DNA of 64,000 nucleotides from Pelomonas baiyunensis (lineage in GTDB: Bacteria > Pseudomonadota > Gammaproteobacteria > Burkholderiales > Burkholderiaceae_C), in NCBI RefSeq assembly GCF_043555935.1, contig NZ_JBIGIB010000003.1, forward strand, positions 248,001 through 312,000. The letters are read 5' to 3'. Every line of letters starts with the position of its first letter. Position 1 is the stretch's first letter. Shown here piece by piece: positions 17,238 through 28,384 of the stretch. The notes beneath the pieces are model-generated. The model had not been told where the DNA came from. It made no database searches and saw only the letters and a list, made by a program, of their open reading frames with translations. Both the position numbers and the translations under genes were made by a program.

Positions 17238-18488
17238 TCATGCCGGCAACGGCGCGAAGTCGGTGTCAGCGGTGGTGCGCGGGGCATCCGCCGGGAGGTC
17301 TTCCTCGCGCAGGCCGAGGTAGATGGGCTCGCCGTTGCGGCGGTGGATGTTGATCTTGGCGTTGTAGACGCGGTGGATCAGCCCGTGCTTGTCGGCGATC
17401 TGGTACTCGCTGATGCCCCACAGGCCGGTGGCGTCGCGCCGACCGGTCAGGTAGCAGGCGATTTCGTCCACCTCCGAGCCTGCGAGCTTCAAGCCGTTCA
17501 GGCTGCGCAGCGGGGCGCGGGTGCGCTCCACGAAGTCCAGGCTGTCGATGCGCACGTTCTCGCCGGTGCCTTCATCGCGCATCACGGTGTTGAACTTGCC
17601 CACCAGGATCTGGCCGGGCTGGGCGCGGTCGATCATGCGGGCGAGTTCGATCGTGACCTGACCCACCAAGTAGCTGAACGAGGTGGGGTTGAGGCCTTCC
17701 GATTGGTAGAACTCGTAGTGCGAGCCCACATGGAAGCAGGCGCGCAGCTTGGGCACCGACTCCGGCCGCGTGGCGCGTTCCTGGGCGATGGCGTTGTCGG
17801 CCAGGATGAACTGCATCAGCTGGTACAGCTCGACGTTGGCTTCCACGCCGCGCATGCGGTTCCAGATGTAGAAGCCGTCACCCGTGGTGGTGCGCGCGAA
17901 GTTGATGTTGATCTCGCGGTCCAGCAGCTTGGCGTAGGCCGCGTTCACCGAGCAGCTCAGGCTGTTGAGCTGCACCACCTGCTGCAGCGGCGTGAGCAGC
18001 GAGAAGCCCACGGCGTCGAACAGGATGACGGCGCGGTCTTCCACCAGGCGAATGCCGTAGCGCGCGGCAATCGCGGCAATCAACGGCAGGCCCAGGCCCC
18101 GCTCGGGAATGAAGGGCAGCTCGATGTGCGTGGGCTTCACGCCCAGGGCTGCGGCCACGGCGTCGAAGGCTTGCGGGTCCAGGTGCTCCTGGTTGGAGAG
18201 CAGCTTGTCGAGCAGGCGGGTGCGGCGCGTGACTTCGGTCTGCGGCAGGTTGCCGTCACCCACGGCGTACTCGGTCAGCATCTGGTGCGGCGCAACGAGC
18301 ACGCGCAGGCCGCGCCCCTCGGGCATCCACGCGTAGATGAGGTTGTCGCCCAGGCTCCACAGCGTGTAGAGCGCCTGGTCGAGCAGGATGATGTTGTCGC
18401 GCAGCGCGGTTTCACTCAGGCCGGCCGGGGCGGGGTAGGCCATGAAGCCATCCAGCCAGGACCGGCGTTTGCGCAGCTCTTCTTTCAC
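17238..18488 (-). CDS. Divergent cyclase-domain protein
   Basis: 416 residues from the GTG at 18488, which has a ribosome site (GGGAG) eight bases upstream; a TTG further out at 18572 lacks one. The central-to-C-terminal part resembles a class III cyclase domain: AVILFDAVGFS carries the first metal Asp and FARTTTGDGFYIWNR the second. The N-terminal 180 residues look like an unassigned sensory domain (LYTLWSLGDNLIYAWMPEGRG). The C-terminal part contains GQILVGKFNTVM, as in cyclase domains with a degenerate end. Whether it makes cyclic nucleotide is uncertain. Likely co-transcribed with the cyclase-ATPase gene. Confidence 0.7.
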   Translation of the reverse strand: MKEELRKRRSWLDGFMAYPAPAGLSETALRDNIILLDQALYTLWSLGDNLIYAWMPEGRGLRVLVAPHQMLTEYAVGDGNLPQTEVTRRTRLLDKLLSNQEHLDPQAFDAVAAALGVKPTHIELPFIPERGLGLPLIAAIAARYGIRLVEDRAVILFDAVGFSLLTPLQQVVQLNSLSCSVNAAYAKLLDREININFARTTTGDGFYIWNRMRGVEANVELYQLMQFILADNAIAQERATRPESVPKLRACFHVGSHYEFYQSEGLNPTSFSYLVGQVTIELARMIDRAQPGQILVGKFNTVMRDEGTGENVRIDSLDFVERTRAPLRSLNGLKLAGSEVDEIACYLTGRRDATGLWGISEYQIADKHGLIHRVYNAKINIHRRNGEPIYLGLREEDLPADAPRTTADTDFAPLPA

Positions 18489-18643
18489 AAGCGGGCTCCC
18501 GTCACAGAAGCCCGGATTGTCTTTCAGACCGGCATCAATCGCTTGCACCAAGCCGACTCGGCGGCGCAACAACGGCCACCGGCCTGTTGCGCCGGCGACT
18601 CGGCTCGGGGTTTTCCCATCGTTTGCATCGGCATCGTGGGCGT

Positions 18644-18877
18644 TCAGGCGCGGCGGGCGGTGACGGTGACGCGGGGCAGCTGTTGCAGCGCGGCGACGTC
18701 GCGCACGGCCATGCCGGTCACCACCACGCGGGGCAGCTGGGCCACGGTGCGGGCGGCTTGGCCGGTGATGACGACGCGGGGCAGGGTTTCAACCTTCTGC
18801 GGCGCGGCGCTGGCCGTGAAGGCGGTGAAGGCAAACGCGGCAACGGCGGCGGCTTGGATCAGGACGGTGGCTTTCAT
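18644..18877 (-). CDS. Small exported protein with three LPRVVVTG-type repeats
   Basis: 77 residues from the ATG at 18877, preceded by AAAGGAAG. A signal peptide (MKATVLIQAAAVAAFAFTAFTASA) is followed by a mature part of only about 50 residues built from three repeats: LPRVVITGQA, LPRVVVTGMA and LPRVTVTARR. A related protein is at 2152-2436. No function is known; the repeats resemble TonB-box-like sequence. The gene lies in its own transcription unit between the cyclase gene and the peptidase gene. Confidence 0.75.
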   Translation of the reverse strand: MKATVLIQAAAVAAFAFTAFTASAAPQKVETLPRVVITGQAARTVAQLPRVVVTGMAVRDVAALQQLPRVTVTARRA

Positions 18878-19015
18878 GGTGCTTCCTTTCGGGTTCAACG
18901 CAGCGGAATTGCTGTGTCGATGGAAGCAGTGTCTGCAGCAGGCCGCCGCGTTGCCACAGGCGTGCGATGAATCGCCGGCCGCCTGCGTTGAACTGCAGGC
19001 GGCGGCGATGGATGG

Positions 19016-21007
19016 TCAGGGCTTGGGGGCCAGATGGGTGGCCAGGAAGCGCTCGACGCGGCCCCAGAAGTCTTCGTTGGACTTGAGGTTGAACCAGCCA
19101 TGACCCTCGTCCGCGTAAACCACCCATTCCACCTGCTGGTCAGGCCGCAGGGCTGCCTTCAGGTCCGTACCGTGTTTGATGGGTACGCGGCGGTCCAGTG
19201 CGCCGTAGGCCATCAGCAGCGGCATCCGAATCTCGCTCGCGCGAGCCAGCGGCGAGGTTTTGCGAAGTTGCTCAGCGTCGGCCACCGGGTCGCCCACGAG
19301 GCGCTTCATGCCGTACTGTTTCCACTCATCCGAGGCGTCGCTCCAGGTGATGGTGGACAGCAGGCTGATGTCGGTGACGCCCACCCAATTGATGGCGCAC
19401 TTGAACAGGTCTTGCTGCGTCACGGCGGCCATCATGGCCGCGTAGCCGCCGTAGCTCGCACCGGCGATACACGTGCGCTTGGGATCTGCCCATCCTTGCT
19501 TGACGGCCCAAGCCAGTGTGTCGGCGATGTCGTCTTGCATGGCCAGCCCCCACTGCTTCCAGCCTGCCCGGAAATGCTTGGCACCGTAGCCGGTGCTGCC
19601 GCGGAACTCCGGCTCCAGGACCAGGTAACCACGGCTTGCCAGGAACTGGGCCGTGGGCTGCCACGGCCAGTGCGTGCCTCGCACATAAGGCCCGCCGTGC
19701 ACCAACACCACGGTGGGGGCCGGCCCCTTGAGGTCACCGGCGGGTTGGGTGACGAGTACGGGCATCACCAGACCATCGCGCGCAGCCACGCGGTGGTAGT
19801 CGCGTTGGCCCATGGCTGCCACCGGCAGGTCAGGGCGCGCCCCACCCAGCGGTTGAAGTTGCTTGTCCGCTACTTTGTAGAGGAAGTATTGGGGTGGCCG
19901 CATGTCCGACACCGACGTGACGACCAAATGGCTTGCCGATGTGCAACGCAGGCAGCCGATGAGATTGACGGTGCCCGGCAGCTTGGCGTCGATGTCGGCC
20001 TGACGCGCCTTCATCGCGGCGTCCAGCCACACGGTGCTGGGTGCGTCGGTTTCGTACTGAATGCCAAGCAGGCGACCATCGCCCGGTTCCGTGATGAGTT
20101 CGCCCGCGAAGTCGTAGCCCGGGGTGCTGATCAGCGGTTCGCCTTCCGGTTTGCCCGTTTGGGCGTCGAGCCGGAACAAGGCGCTGTAGCCCTTGTGGTT
20201 GGCCAGGCCCAACATCTGGCCGTCCACGCCGATCCAGGATGGGCTGGCGTGGCGTCGGGCTTCGGCATCGTCATCGAACCAGGGGGTCCATTGCCCGCTG
20301 CTGTCGCGGCGGAAGAACTGGCTGCGGCCCTTGGATTGCGTCTCGATGATGCGTGGCTCGCCCTGGGCATCGATCAGCCAGCGACCCGCGTGGTCGGGCA
20401 CGCCTTGGCTCAGGTTGCGCGTCAAGCCGGTGCGGGTGTCCAGGCGGGCCAATTGAGTTCCACTGCCTGCGCGGTCGCTGGCCCATGGCTGGCGCATCAC
20501 CAGCACTTCGTTGCTGTCGAGGCTGGGCAAAACGCTGAACAGCATCCAGTTCATGTCCAGCCGGCGGTCGTTCACTTGGGTGGCCTCACCCGACACGAAC
20601 TGTTGGTCGCTGTGAATCAGTTGCCTGCTGTTGTTGCCGTCACGGTCCACGCCCCAAAGGCCTTGCCCGGAAACGCGGGTGTTGCCGTCGGGCGAGTTGG
20701 TGATGGTGAACACCAGACGGTCTTCGCTGATCCAGTGGTGGCTGCCAATGTCGGCATCCTTGAACCCGGCAATCAGCTTGGGTGCCTGCAGGGTTTGCAG
20801 GTCAATGATGGCCAGCCACATCCGATCACCTTTGCCCGCTGCCTGGACGGCGAGGTATCGGCCGCTGGGGCTGAGCTTGGGAGCGCGAACGGACACGCGT
20901 TTGAAAAACGCGGAGGCCGATGGAGGTTCAGACGTGGTGGCCGCCTGTGTTGCCGGCGCCAACAAGCTGGCAACGGCGAACACGACGGTGGCGAGGCAGT
21001 GCTTCAT
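19016..21007 (-). CDS. S9-family serine peptidase (prolyl oligopeptidase-like), exported
   Basis: 663 residues. A signal peptide (MKHCLATVVFAVASLLAPATQA) is followed by a beta-propeller-like N-terminal half with repeated strands. The C-terminal alpha/beta hydrolase domain has nucleophile Ser518 in GASYGGYA, Asp605 in GALDRRVP and His636 in DEGHGW. HGGPYVRG gives the oxyanion loop. The length fits S9C acylaminoacyl or dipeptidyl peptidases. It likely degrades peptides in the periplasm or outside. Start choice: the ATG at 21007 begins the signal peptide. The gene is divergent from uvrA, 72 bases apart. Confidence 0.9.
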   Translation of the reverse strand: MKHCLATVVFAVASLLAPATQAATTSEPPSASAFFKRVSVRAPKLSPSGRYLAVQAAGKGDRMWLAIIDLQTLQAPKLIAGFKDADIGSHHWISEDRLVFTITNSPDGNTRVSGQGLWGVDRDGNNSRQLIHSDQQFVSGEATQVNDRRLDMNWMLFSVLPSLDSNEVLVMRQPWASDRAGSGTQLARLDTRTGLTRNLSQGVPDHAGRWLIDAQGEPRIIETQSKGRSQFFRRDSSGQWTPWFDDDAEARRHASPSWIGVDGQMLGLANHKGYSALFRLDAQTGKPEGEPLISTPGYDFAGELITEPGDGRLLGIQYETDAPSTVWLDAAMKARQADIDAKLPGTVNLIGCLRCTSASHLVVTSVSDMRPPQYFLYKVADKQLQPLGGARPDLPVAAMGQRDYHRVAARDGLVMPVLVTQPAGDLKGPAPTVVLVHGGPYVRGTHWPWQPTAQFLASRGYLVLEPEFRGSTGYGAKHFRAGWKQWGLAMQDDIADTLAWAVKQGWADPKRTCIAGASYGGYAAMMAAVTQQDLFKCAINWVGVTDISLLSTITWSDASDEWKQYGMKRLVGDPVADAEQLRKTSPLARASEIRMPLLMAYGALDRRVPIKHGTDLKAALRPDQQVEWVVYADEGHGWFNLKSNEDFWGRVERFLATHLAPKP

Positions 21008-21079
21008 GACAGTTGTCCGGGTGGATCGAGCGCGCGATTGTGGCGGCCTATCATGCTCGGTTCGCTTGTAAAAACTGAC

Positions 21080-23989
<2,910 letters not shown>

Positions 23990-24045
23990 CGCGGCGGGGC
24001 GCCGCGGCCCGCGGCCCGCGGCCCGTGGGCGTGCGGCGGCTGGGC

Positions 24046-24879
24046 TCAGCGGCGCCGCTGCGCGCGGTGCACGATCAGCAGCAGGCCCAGCGCCATCAGC
24101 ACCCAGGTGCTGGGTTCCGGCACCGAGCTGACGACATCCCCGCGCGGCGGGGTGTCGGTGGTGCTCACCTGGCCCGGCGGCAGCGCCGGCATGCCGATGT
24201 TCACGAGGCCCGGACCGCCGCTGGGCGGCGCGGCCGGCGTGGGGGCGGACCCGCCCATCAGGCTGGGGCCCTGGGCCGCGCCACCGGTGGGCGTGGCATT
24301 GGTGAGCGACGGCACACCGGCCGCCGACGCAAAGGTTTCGCCAGCCCCGGCGCCTGCACCGGCGGCGGCCGTTGGGCCCGCGCTCGGCGGCTCGAATTCC
24401 AGCGGGCCTTCCTCGCTGGCGCGAGCACCGGCCACCTCGTTGACGGCGCGCGTGGGGGCCACGGCGCGCGGGGCTTCCAAGCGGCGGATGCGGCTCACGT
24501 TGCGGCACACCGTGGGCACCAGGATGCACTGGCCGTCTTCGCAATACACCAGCCCGCGCTCTTGCAGCTGCGCCGTCCAGCGGGTGCGCGTGACGGTGCG
24601 GCAGATCGACCCCTGGCCGAAGTGCATGTCACGGATCTCGGGCGCGTAGCGGCCCTTGCCGGTGATGCCGTCGCGCTCGATCAGGGCGATGTCGTCGTAG
24701 TTGCGCGCCTTCATGCGGGCCTGCAGCTTGCGGCGGGTGGCCACGGGGATGTCGGCGTAGTGATCCACCGCCGCCACCACGTCACCCATGAACGGATTGA
24801 CGCCAGGGCGATCCCAGCTGCACTGCGGCAGCGAGCCGCCGGCCGCAGCGGCCAGCGCGAAAGAAGCGAGCAAAGACAT
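24046..24879 (-). CDS. PEP-CTERM protein resembling the MHFG family
   Basis: 277 residues: N-terminal signal sequence (MSLLASFALAAAAGG), a conserved-looking domain of about 110 residues with MHFGQGSICRTVTRTRW and cysteines at CEDGQC and CRNVSRIR, a long Ala/Pro/Gly-rich region, and a C-terminal VPEPSTWVLMALGLLLIVH followed by RAQRRR. This is a textbook PEP-CTERM tail, cut by an exosortase and usually linked to exopolysaccharide. No exosortase gene is in the window, so it should lie elsewhere. The name MHFG is from memory of a PEP-CTERM family; not checked. Confidence 0.8.
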   Translation of the reverse strand: MSLLASFALAAAAGGSLPQCSWDRPGVNPFMGDVVAAVDHYADIPVATRRKLQARMKARNYDDIALIERDGITGKGRYAPEIRDMHFGQGSICRTVTRTRWTAQLQERGLVYCEDGQCILVPTVCRNVSRIRRLEAPRAVAPTRAVNEVAGARASEEGPLEFEPPSAGPTAAAGAGAGAGETFASAAGVPSLTNATPTGGAAQGPSLMGGSAPTPAAPPSGGPGLVNIGMPALPPGQVSTTDTPPRGDVVSSVPEPSTWVLMALGLLLIVHRAQRRR

Positions 24880-25096
24880 GAAAGACCCAACGAAGGTGAC
24901 GCCTCTGCAGGGCGTCTAGGACTTCATGTTAGGGATATTTACATCTTGTATCGACTCGCGCCCCCTGAAAGAGGGGGCCTACGGCACGGGCAAAAAGTCA
25001 CGAACGGGCGGTAGGGCGGCTTGCACTCCCTCAACCGAGGGGGCGTGCCTTGCTGCTATCGTGCCTATCGCTTCTGTTTCCCGTGACCGAGCCGAC

Positions 25097-25492
25097 ATGC
25101 CCGACCGTGCCCCCGCGCAGGTGCTTTACGTCGAAGACGACCGCATCCATCAGATCCTGATGGAGGAGGTGTGCCGCCAATTGCCGGGCCTGGCGTTGCG
25201 AACCGCCGAGACCGGCGAGGAGGCGCTGGCCGCCCTGCGGGACGGGCCGCCGGATCTCGTGCTGGTGGACATGAACCTGCCCGACACCACGGGCCTGGCG
25301 CTGCGCCGCGCGGTGGCGGCCGATGCGGCGCTGGCCGTGACGCTGGCCCGCACCCGGTGGGTGGCGCTGTCGGCCGATGACCCGTGCGAGCTGGTGCGCG
25401 CCGCGCGTGAGGCTGGCTTCGACGACTACTGGGTCAAGCCCATCGACGTGCCGCAGTTGCAAGGCAGCCTGCGCAGCCTGTTGATCGACTGA
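25097..25492 (+). CDS. Single-domain response regulator (receiver only)
   Basis: 131 residues from the ATG at 25097; an upstream in-frame start at 24926 would add an implausible low-complexity leader. It is a CheY-like receiver: acidic pair ED near 13-14, phospho-Asp in LVLVDMNLPD near 57, Ser in WVALSADDP and Lys in YWVKPID. There is no output domain and no kinase nearby, so it probably acts by protein-protein contact. The upstream 217 bases hold two small hairpins (CCCCCT/AGGGGG at 24961-24977 and CCCTC/GAGGG at about 25026-25039). Convergent with the SWIB gene. Confidence 0.88.
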   Translation: MPDRAPAQVLYVEDDRIHQILMEEVCRQLPGLALRTAETGEEALAALRDGPPDLVLVDMNLPDTTGLALRRAVAADAALAVTLARTRWVALSADDPCELVRAAREAGFDDYWVKPIDVPQLQGSLRSLLID

Positions 25493-25598
25493 AGCCGCGG
25501 GCTCTGGCCCCGGCCTGGGTGCGTTGCGCGCTTGCAGGGGCGCTCCGCAAGGCGCTCCTCACGGCCCCACAACCCACCAACGAAACCCACCAACGAAA

Positions 25599-25621
25599 AA
25601 GCCCGGCACGGGGCCGGGCTT
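25599..25621 (-). terminator. Rho-independent terminator of the SWIB gene
   Basis: AAGCCCGGC / GCCGGGCTT stem with a short loop. On the minus strand the stem is followed by a run of T (the AAAAA before it on the plus strand), fitting leftward termination of the SWIB-domain gene and possibly the convergent receiver gene. Confidence 0.85.
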
Positions 25622-25659
25622 GTCACGCATCAGGCCGCGCGGGGCGGCCCGAAGGCGCA

Positions 25660-26082
25660 TCACTTCAGGTGGCTGTTGATCAGCTTGGTCATCTCGAACA
25701 TGTCGGCCTTGGCCTTGCCGAAGATTTCCTTCAGCTTGGCATCGGCGTTGATGACACGCTTTTGCAGCTCGTCCTGGAGCTTGTTCTTCTTGATGTACTC
25801 CCAGACCTTCTTGGTCACGTCGGTGCGCGGCAGCGGCGCCGAACCGACGATGGCGGCCAGAGCCGCGCTGGGGGTCAGGGCCTTCATGAAGGCGGCGTTG
25901 GGCGTGCGCTTCTTGGCGGGAGCGGCGGCCTTCTTGGCCGGGGCTGCCTTCTTCGCAGGCGCTGCAGCCTTCTTGGCCGGCGTGGCGGCGGCCTTCTTGG
26001 CCGGGGCCGCAGTCTTGGCCGGAGCCGCCTTCTTCGCCGGTGCCGCCTTCTTCGCGGGCGCGGCCTTCTTCGCAGTTGCCAT
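25660..26082 (-). CDS. SWIB-domain protein with histone H1-like Lys/Ala tail
   Basis: 140 residues. The first 60 residues are almost entirely repeated AKKAAP/APAKKAAA units, like the C-terminal tail of histone H1 and AlgR3-type proteins. The last 75 residues are a SWIB/MDM2 domain (SAPLPRTDVTKKVWEYIKK, NKLQDELQKR, INADAKLKEIFGK, FEMTKLINSHLK). Such proteins occur in chlamydiae and Burkholderiales and probably bind DNA as nucleoid proteins. The low-complexity tail is prone to repeat-number change. Flanked downstream by a strong terminator. Confidence 0.9.
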   Translation of the reverse strand: MATAKKAAPAKKAAPAKKAAPAKTAAPAKKAAATPAKKAAAPAKKAAPAKKAAAPAKKRTPNAAFMKALTPSAALAAIVGSAPLPRTDVTKKVWEYIKKNKLQDELQKRVINADAKLKEIFGKAKADMFEMTKLINSHLK

Positions 26083-26315
26083 GTCGATTCACTCCATCAA
26101 AAGTTGTTGATGTGCCGGGTCCGGGTGAAGGCCGCGTAAGCCTTCAATACTCTCTAGCACCCTGCGGCGACGATGGTACTGCGCTCCCTAGGGAAAAAGA
26201 AGGCTTTCATAGAGGGGATGACCCGCAGAGGCCCATGAAATCGGGCCTTTCGTGCGTCGCCTGTCGCGAGGCCGCATCACTCGGGCCTTCTGAGGGGCCG
26301 CTGCGTGGTGAGCGC

Positions 26316-26861
26316 TCAGTCGATGTCGCCCGCTTCGGGCGCGCGTTTGGTGCCGCTGAACATGGCGCCGACGAGGTTCTCGCGGTGGCGCCAACTCGTC
26401 ATCAGCACGCCGCCCCAATGCCCGAGCACGAGGGCCGCGATGACCCAGGCCAGGCCCGCGTGCAGGGCTTCCAGCCAGCCATAACCCCACAGCCACTCGG
26501 TCGTGTACAGCCAGCCCGTGGCGGCGACGGCGGCGGCGGTGAGCCACAGCATCACAGCCATCCAGCCGCCCAGCGGGTTGTGGCCGAGGTAGCGCGGCTC
26601 GCGGCCGGCGCGCAGGGCCCGTGCATAGGCCAGCACCTCGCGCGGGTTGCTCACGAACTGGGCGAATCGCGCGTGCCGGCTGCCCACCGCGCCCCACACC
26701 AGGCGCAGCAGCACGGCGGCCCCGGCCACGTAGCCGGCGGTGTGATGCACGGTGTCGAAGTCATCCGGCGCCCAGTGGCCGCTGGCCCACGCCGTCACCA
26801 CGGACGCGGCCAGCACCCAGTGCAGCGTGCGAACGGCGCCGTCCCAGACGCGGATGCGCAT
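26316..26861 (-). CDS. Cytochrome b561-like membrane protein
   Basis: 181 residues with four membrane segments. His residues suited to haem ligation lie in LHWVLAAS (near 14), HHTAGYVAG, LEALHAGLAWV and VLGHWGG. This is the di-haem b-type cytochrome layout seen in b561 and Ni/Fe-hydrogenase cytochrome b subunits. It likely shuttles electrons across the inner membrane. It is the last gene of the iron operon, eight bases after the PepSY gene, which fits a role in reducing ferric iron or feeding the hydroxy-acid oxidase electrons into the chain. Confidence 0.85.
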   Translation of the reverse strand: MRIRVWDGAVRTLHWVLAASVVTAWASGHWAPDDFDTVHHTAGYVAGAAVLLRLVWGAVGSRHARFAQFVSNPREVLAYARALRAGREPRYLGHNPLGGWMAVMLWLTAAAVAATGWLYTTEWLWGYGWLEALHAGLAWVIAALVLGHWGGVLMTSWRHRENLVGAMFSGTKRAPEAGDID

Positions 26862-26869
26862 CGCGCGGC

Positions 26870-27154
26870 TTACTTCTTGTCGGCGGGCTGTTCACCTTCG
26901 GCGGCCACGCGCTCGAAGGTCTTGGGGTTGAAGAAGACCTCGGCCTTCTTGCCCTGCGCATCGATGCCGTAGACCTCGTAGCAGCCGTTGTAGTTCTTGA
27001 CCTGGCGCACCTTCCAGCCTTCGGCTTCGAGCTTCTTTTGCAGTTCCATCTGCGGCTTCTTCTCTTCCTTGGGCATGGCCGGGCACGAGACGTTGCCGTG
27101 GGCGAAGGCGGCGGAGGCGGTGAATGCGAGGGCGAGGGTGATGAGCAACTTCAT
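26870..27154 (-). CDS. Periplasmic PepSY-domain protein
   Basis: 94 residues from the ATG at 27154 with AAGGACG upstream. A signal peptide (MKLLITLALAFTASAAFA) leads to a mature HGNVSCPAMPKEEKKP. The PepSY-like domain reads LQKKLEAEGWKVRQVKNYNGCYEVYGIDAQGKKAEVFFNP. PepSY modules often accompany iron or redox proteins in the periplasm. The gene lies between the hydroxy-acid oxidase and cytochrome b genes with gaps of about 10 bases, so it belongs to the same operon. Confidence 0.85.
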   Translation of the reverse strand: MKLLITLALAFTASAAFAHGNVSCPAMPKEEKKPQMELQKKLEAEGWKVRQVKNYNGCYEVYGIDAQGKKAEVFFNPKTFERVAAEGEQPADKK

Positions 27155-27165
27155 GAGAGCGTCCT

Positions 27166-28302
27166 TCAACGAGAGGGGGAGGGAGAGGAAAAGGAGCCGG
27201 GCCACAGCAGCGCCGGGCCGGCGTTGGAGAGGGTCTTGCAGCCCGAGAGCGCCATGGCGATCTCGAGTTCGTCGCGCAGCAATCGCAGCGCGTGGGCCAC
27301 GCCCAAGGCGCCGCTGGCAGCGAGCGCGTGAACGTACGGGCGGCCCAGCAGCACCGCGTTCGCCCCCAGGGCCATGGCCTTGAGCACATCGGTGCCGCGG
27401 CGGATGCCGCCGTCCACCAGCAACGGTACGTCAGGCCCGAGGGCGGCCCGCAGCGGCGGCAGCAGCACGGCGGTGGGTGGCAGCGTGTCGAGCGCGCGGC
27501 CGCCGTGGTTGCTGACGATGAAGCCGGTCACGCCACGGGCGAGGGCCTCGCGGGCATCGTCGGGGTGGGTCACGCCCTTGAGCAGCAGGGGCAACGGGCT
27601 TTCGGCGCGCAGCCAGTCGATCTCGGCCCAGGTGGCGGCGCGTGGCATCAGGCCGTCGAACAGCGCGCTTTGGCCGGGCTGCAGGTTCAGCGGTTTCTTC
27701 ACGCCGCCGAGGTTGACCGCGCGGATGTGCTGCGGGAGATGGAAGCCGGCGCGGCGTTCGCGGTCCCGGGCGCCGTGCACGGGGGCGTCCACCGTCAGCA
27801 CCAGGGCCTGAAAGCCCGCGGCTTCGACGCGGCGCAGCAGTGCGCGCATGAAGTCGCGGTCGTCGCGCCAGTACAGCTGGAACCACAGCGGGCCGGCGGC
27901 GGGGTCGGCGAGCATGGGCGCGGCGATGGCCTCCATCTCGAGGCTGGCCTGCGCGCTGAGGATGAGGCCGGCTTCCTGCGCGGCGGCGGCGTGGGCCACG
28001 GCCAGTTCGCCGTCGGCATGGAAGAGGCGCTGGTAGGCGATGGGCGCGAGCAGCACCGGGTGGCGCAATTCGCGGCCCAGCAGCGTCACGCGGGTGTGGC
28101 CGCCGGCCAGGTCGCGCAGCACGCGGGGCTGGAGTTGGATCGCGTCCCAGGCCGCGCGGTTGGCGCGCAGCGTGATCTCGTCCGCCGCGCCGCCGTTGAG
28201 GTAGGCCCAGGCCGCTGCATCGACGCGGGCTTGTGCGGGCGCTTCGAAATCAGCCAGGTTGGCCATGCCGTCCGGCAGCTTCTCGATGCGGGGCGAAGTC
28301 AT
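27166..28302 (-). CDS. FMN-dependent alpha-hydroxy-acid oxidase/dehydrogenase
   Basis: 378 residues, the usual length of the glycolate oxidase/lactate oxidase/LldD family. It is a TIM barrel binding FMN. Key motifs: PVLLAPIAYQRLFH, LWFQLYWRDD, LVLTVDAPVHGARDRERR, catalytic His-containing IVSNHGGRALDTLP, and the FMN phosphate loop DGGIRRGTDVLKAMALGA...GRPYVHALA. It oxidises 2-hydroxy acids to 2-oxo acids. The substrate is not decidable from sequence. The operon context (TonB, siderophore receptor, PiuC, PepSY, cytochrome b) is unusual for a lactate enzyme and suggests a role linked to iron supply, possibly oxidation of a hydroxycarboxylate. Confidence 0.92.
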   Translation of the reverse strand: MTSPRIEKLPDGMANLADFEAPAQARVDAAAWAYLNGGAADEITLRANRAAWDAIQLQPRVLRDLAGGHTRVTLLGRELRHPVLLAPIAYQRLFHADGELAVAHAAAAQEAGLILSAQASLEMEAIAAPMLADPAAGPLWFQLYWRDDRDFMRALLRRVEAAGFQALVLTVDAPVHGARDRERRAGFHLPQHIRAVNLGGVKKPLNLQPGQSALFDGLMPRAATWAEIDWLRAESPLPLLLKGVTHPDDAREALARGVTGFIVSNHGGRALDTLPPTAVLLPPLRAALGPDVPLLVDGGIRRGTDVLKAMALGANAVLLGRPYVHALAASGALGVAHALRLLRDELEIAMALSGCKTLSNAGPALLWPGSFSSPSPSR

Positions 28303-28384
28303 GTGGCCCCTCGTTCAGCGCAAGCGCTGCCCCATCCCCCGTGGGGATGCGAGCTGGCTTGGGGCGGCCCGGCGCGGCGCTCGC
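28303..28384. repeat. GC-rich intergenic repeat, copy A
   Basis: The 82 bases between two operon genes share the 19-mer GCGCCGGGCCGCCCCAAGC (reverse strand here), and a following CCCC(A)CGGGGG inverted motif, with the gap at 55087-55186. It looks like a dispersed palindromic intergenic element. Confidence 0.6.

Noticed and set aside
19034..21079. Open frame of about 680 codons leading into uvrA
   Set aside because: It is the antisense shadow of the S9 peptidase gene; uvrA homology starts only after 21080.
21008..21079. LexA box for uvrA
   Set aside because: The short gap contains no CTGT-N8-ACAG match, in contrast to the perfect box before recA.
26228..26252. Terminator hairpin AGGCCC...GGGCCT
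   Set aside because: The stem is only six bases with an eight-base loop and has no T-run in either useful direction.
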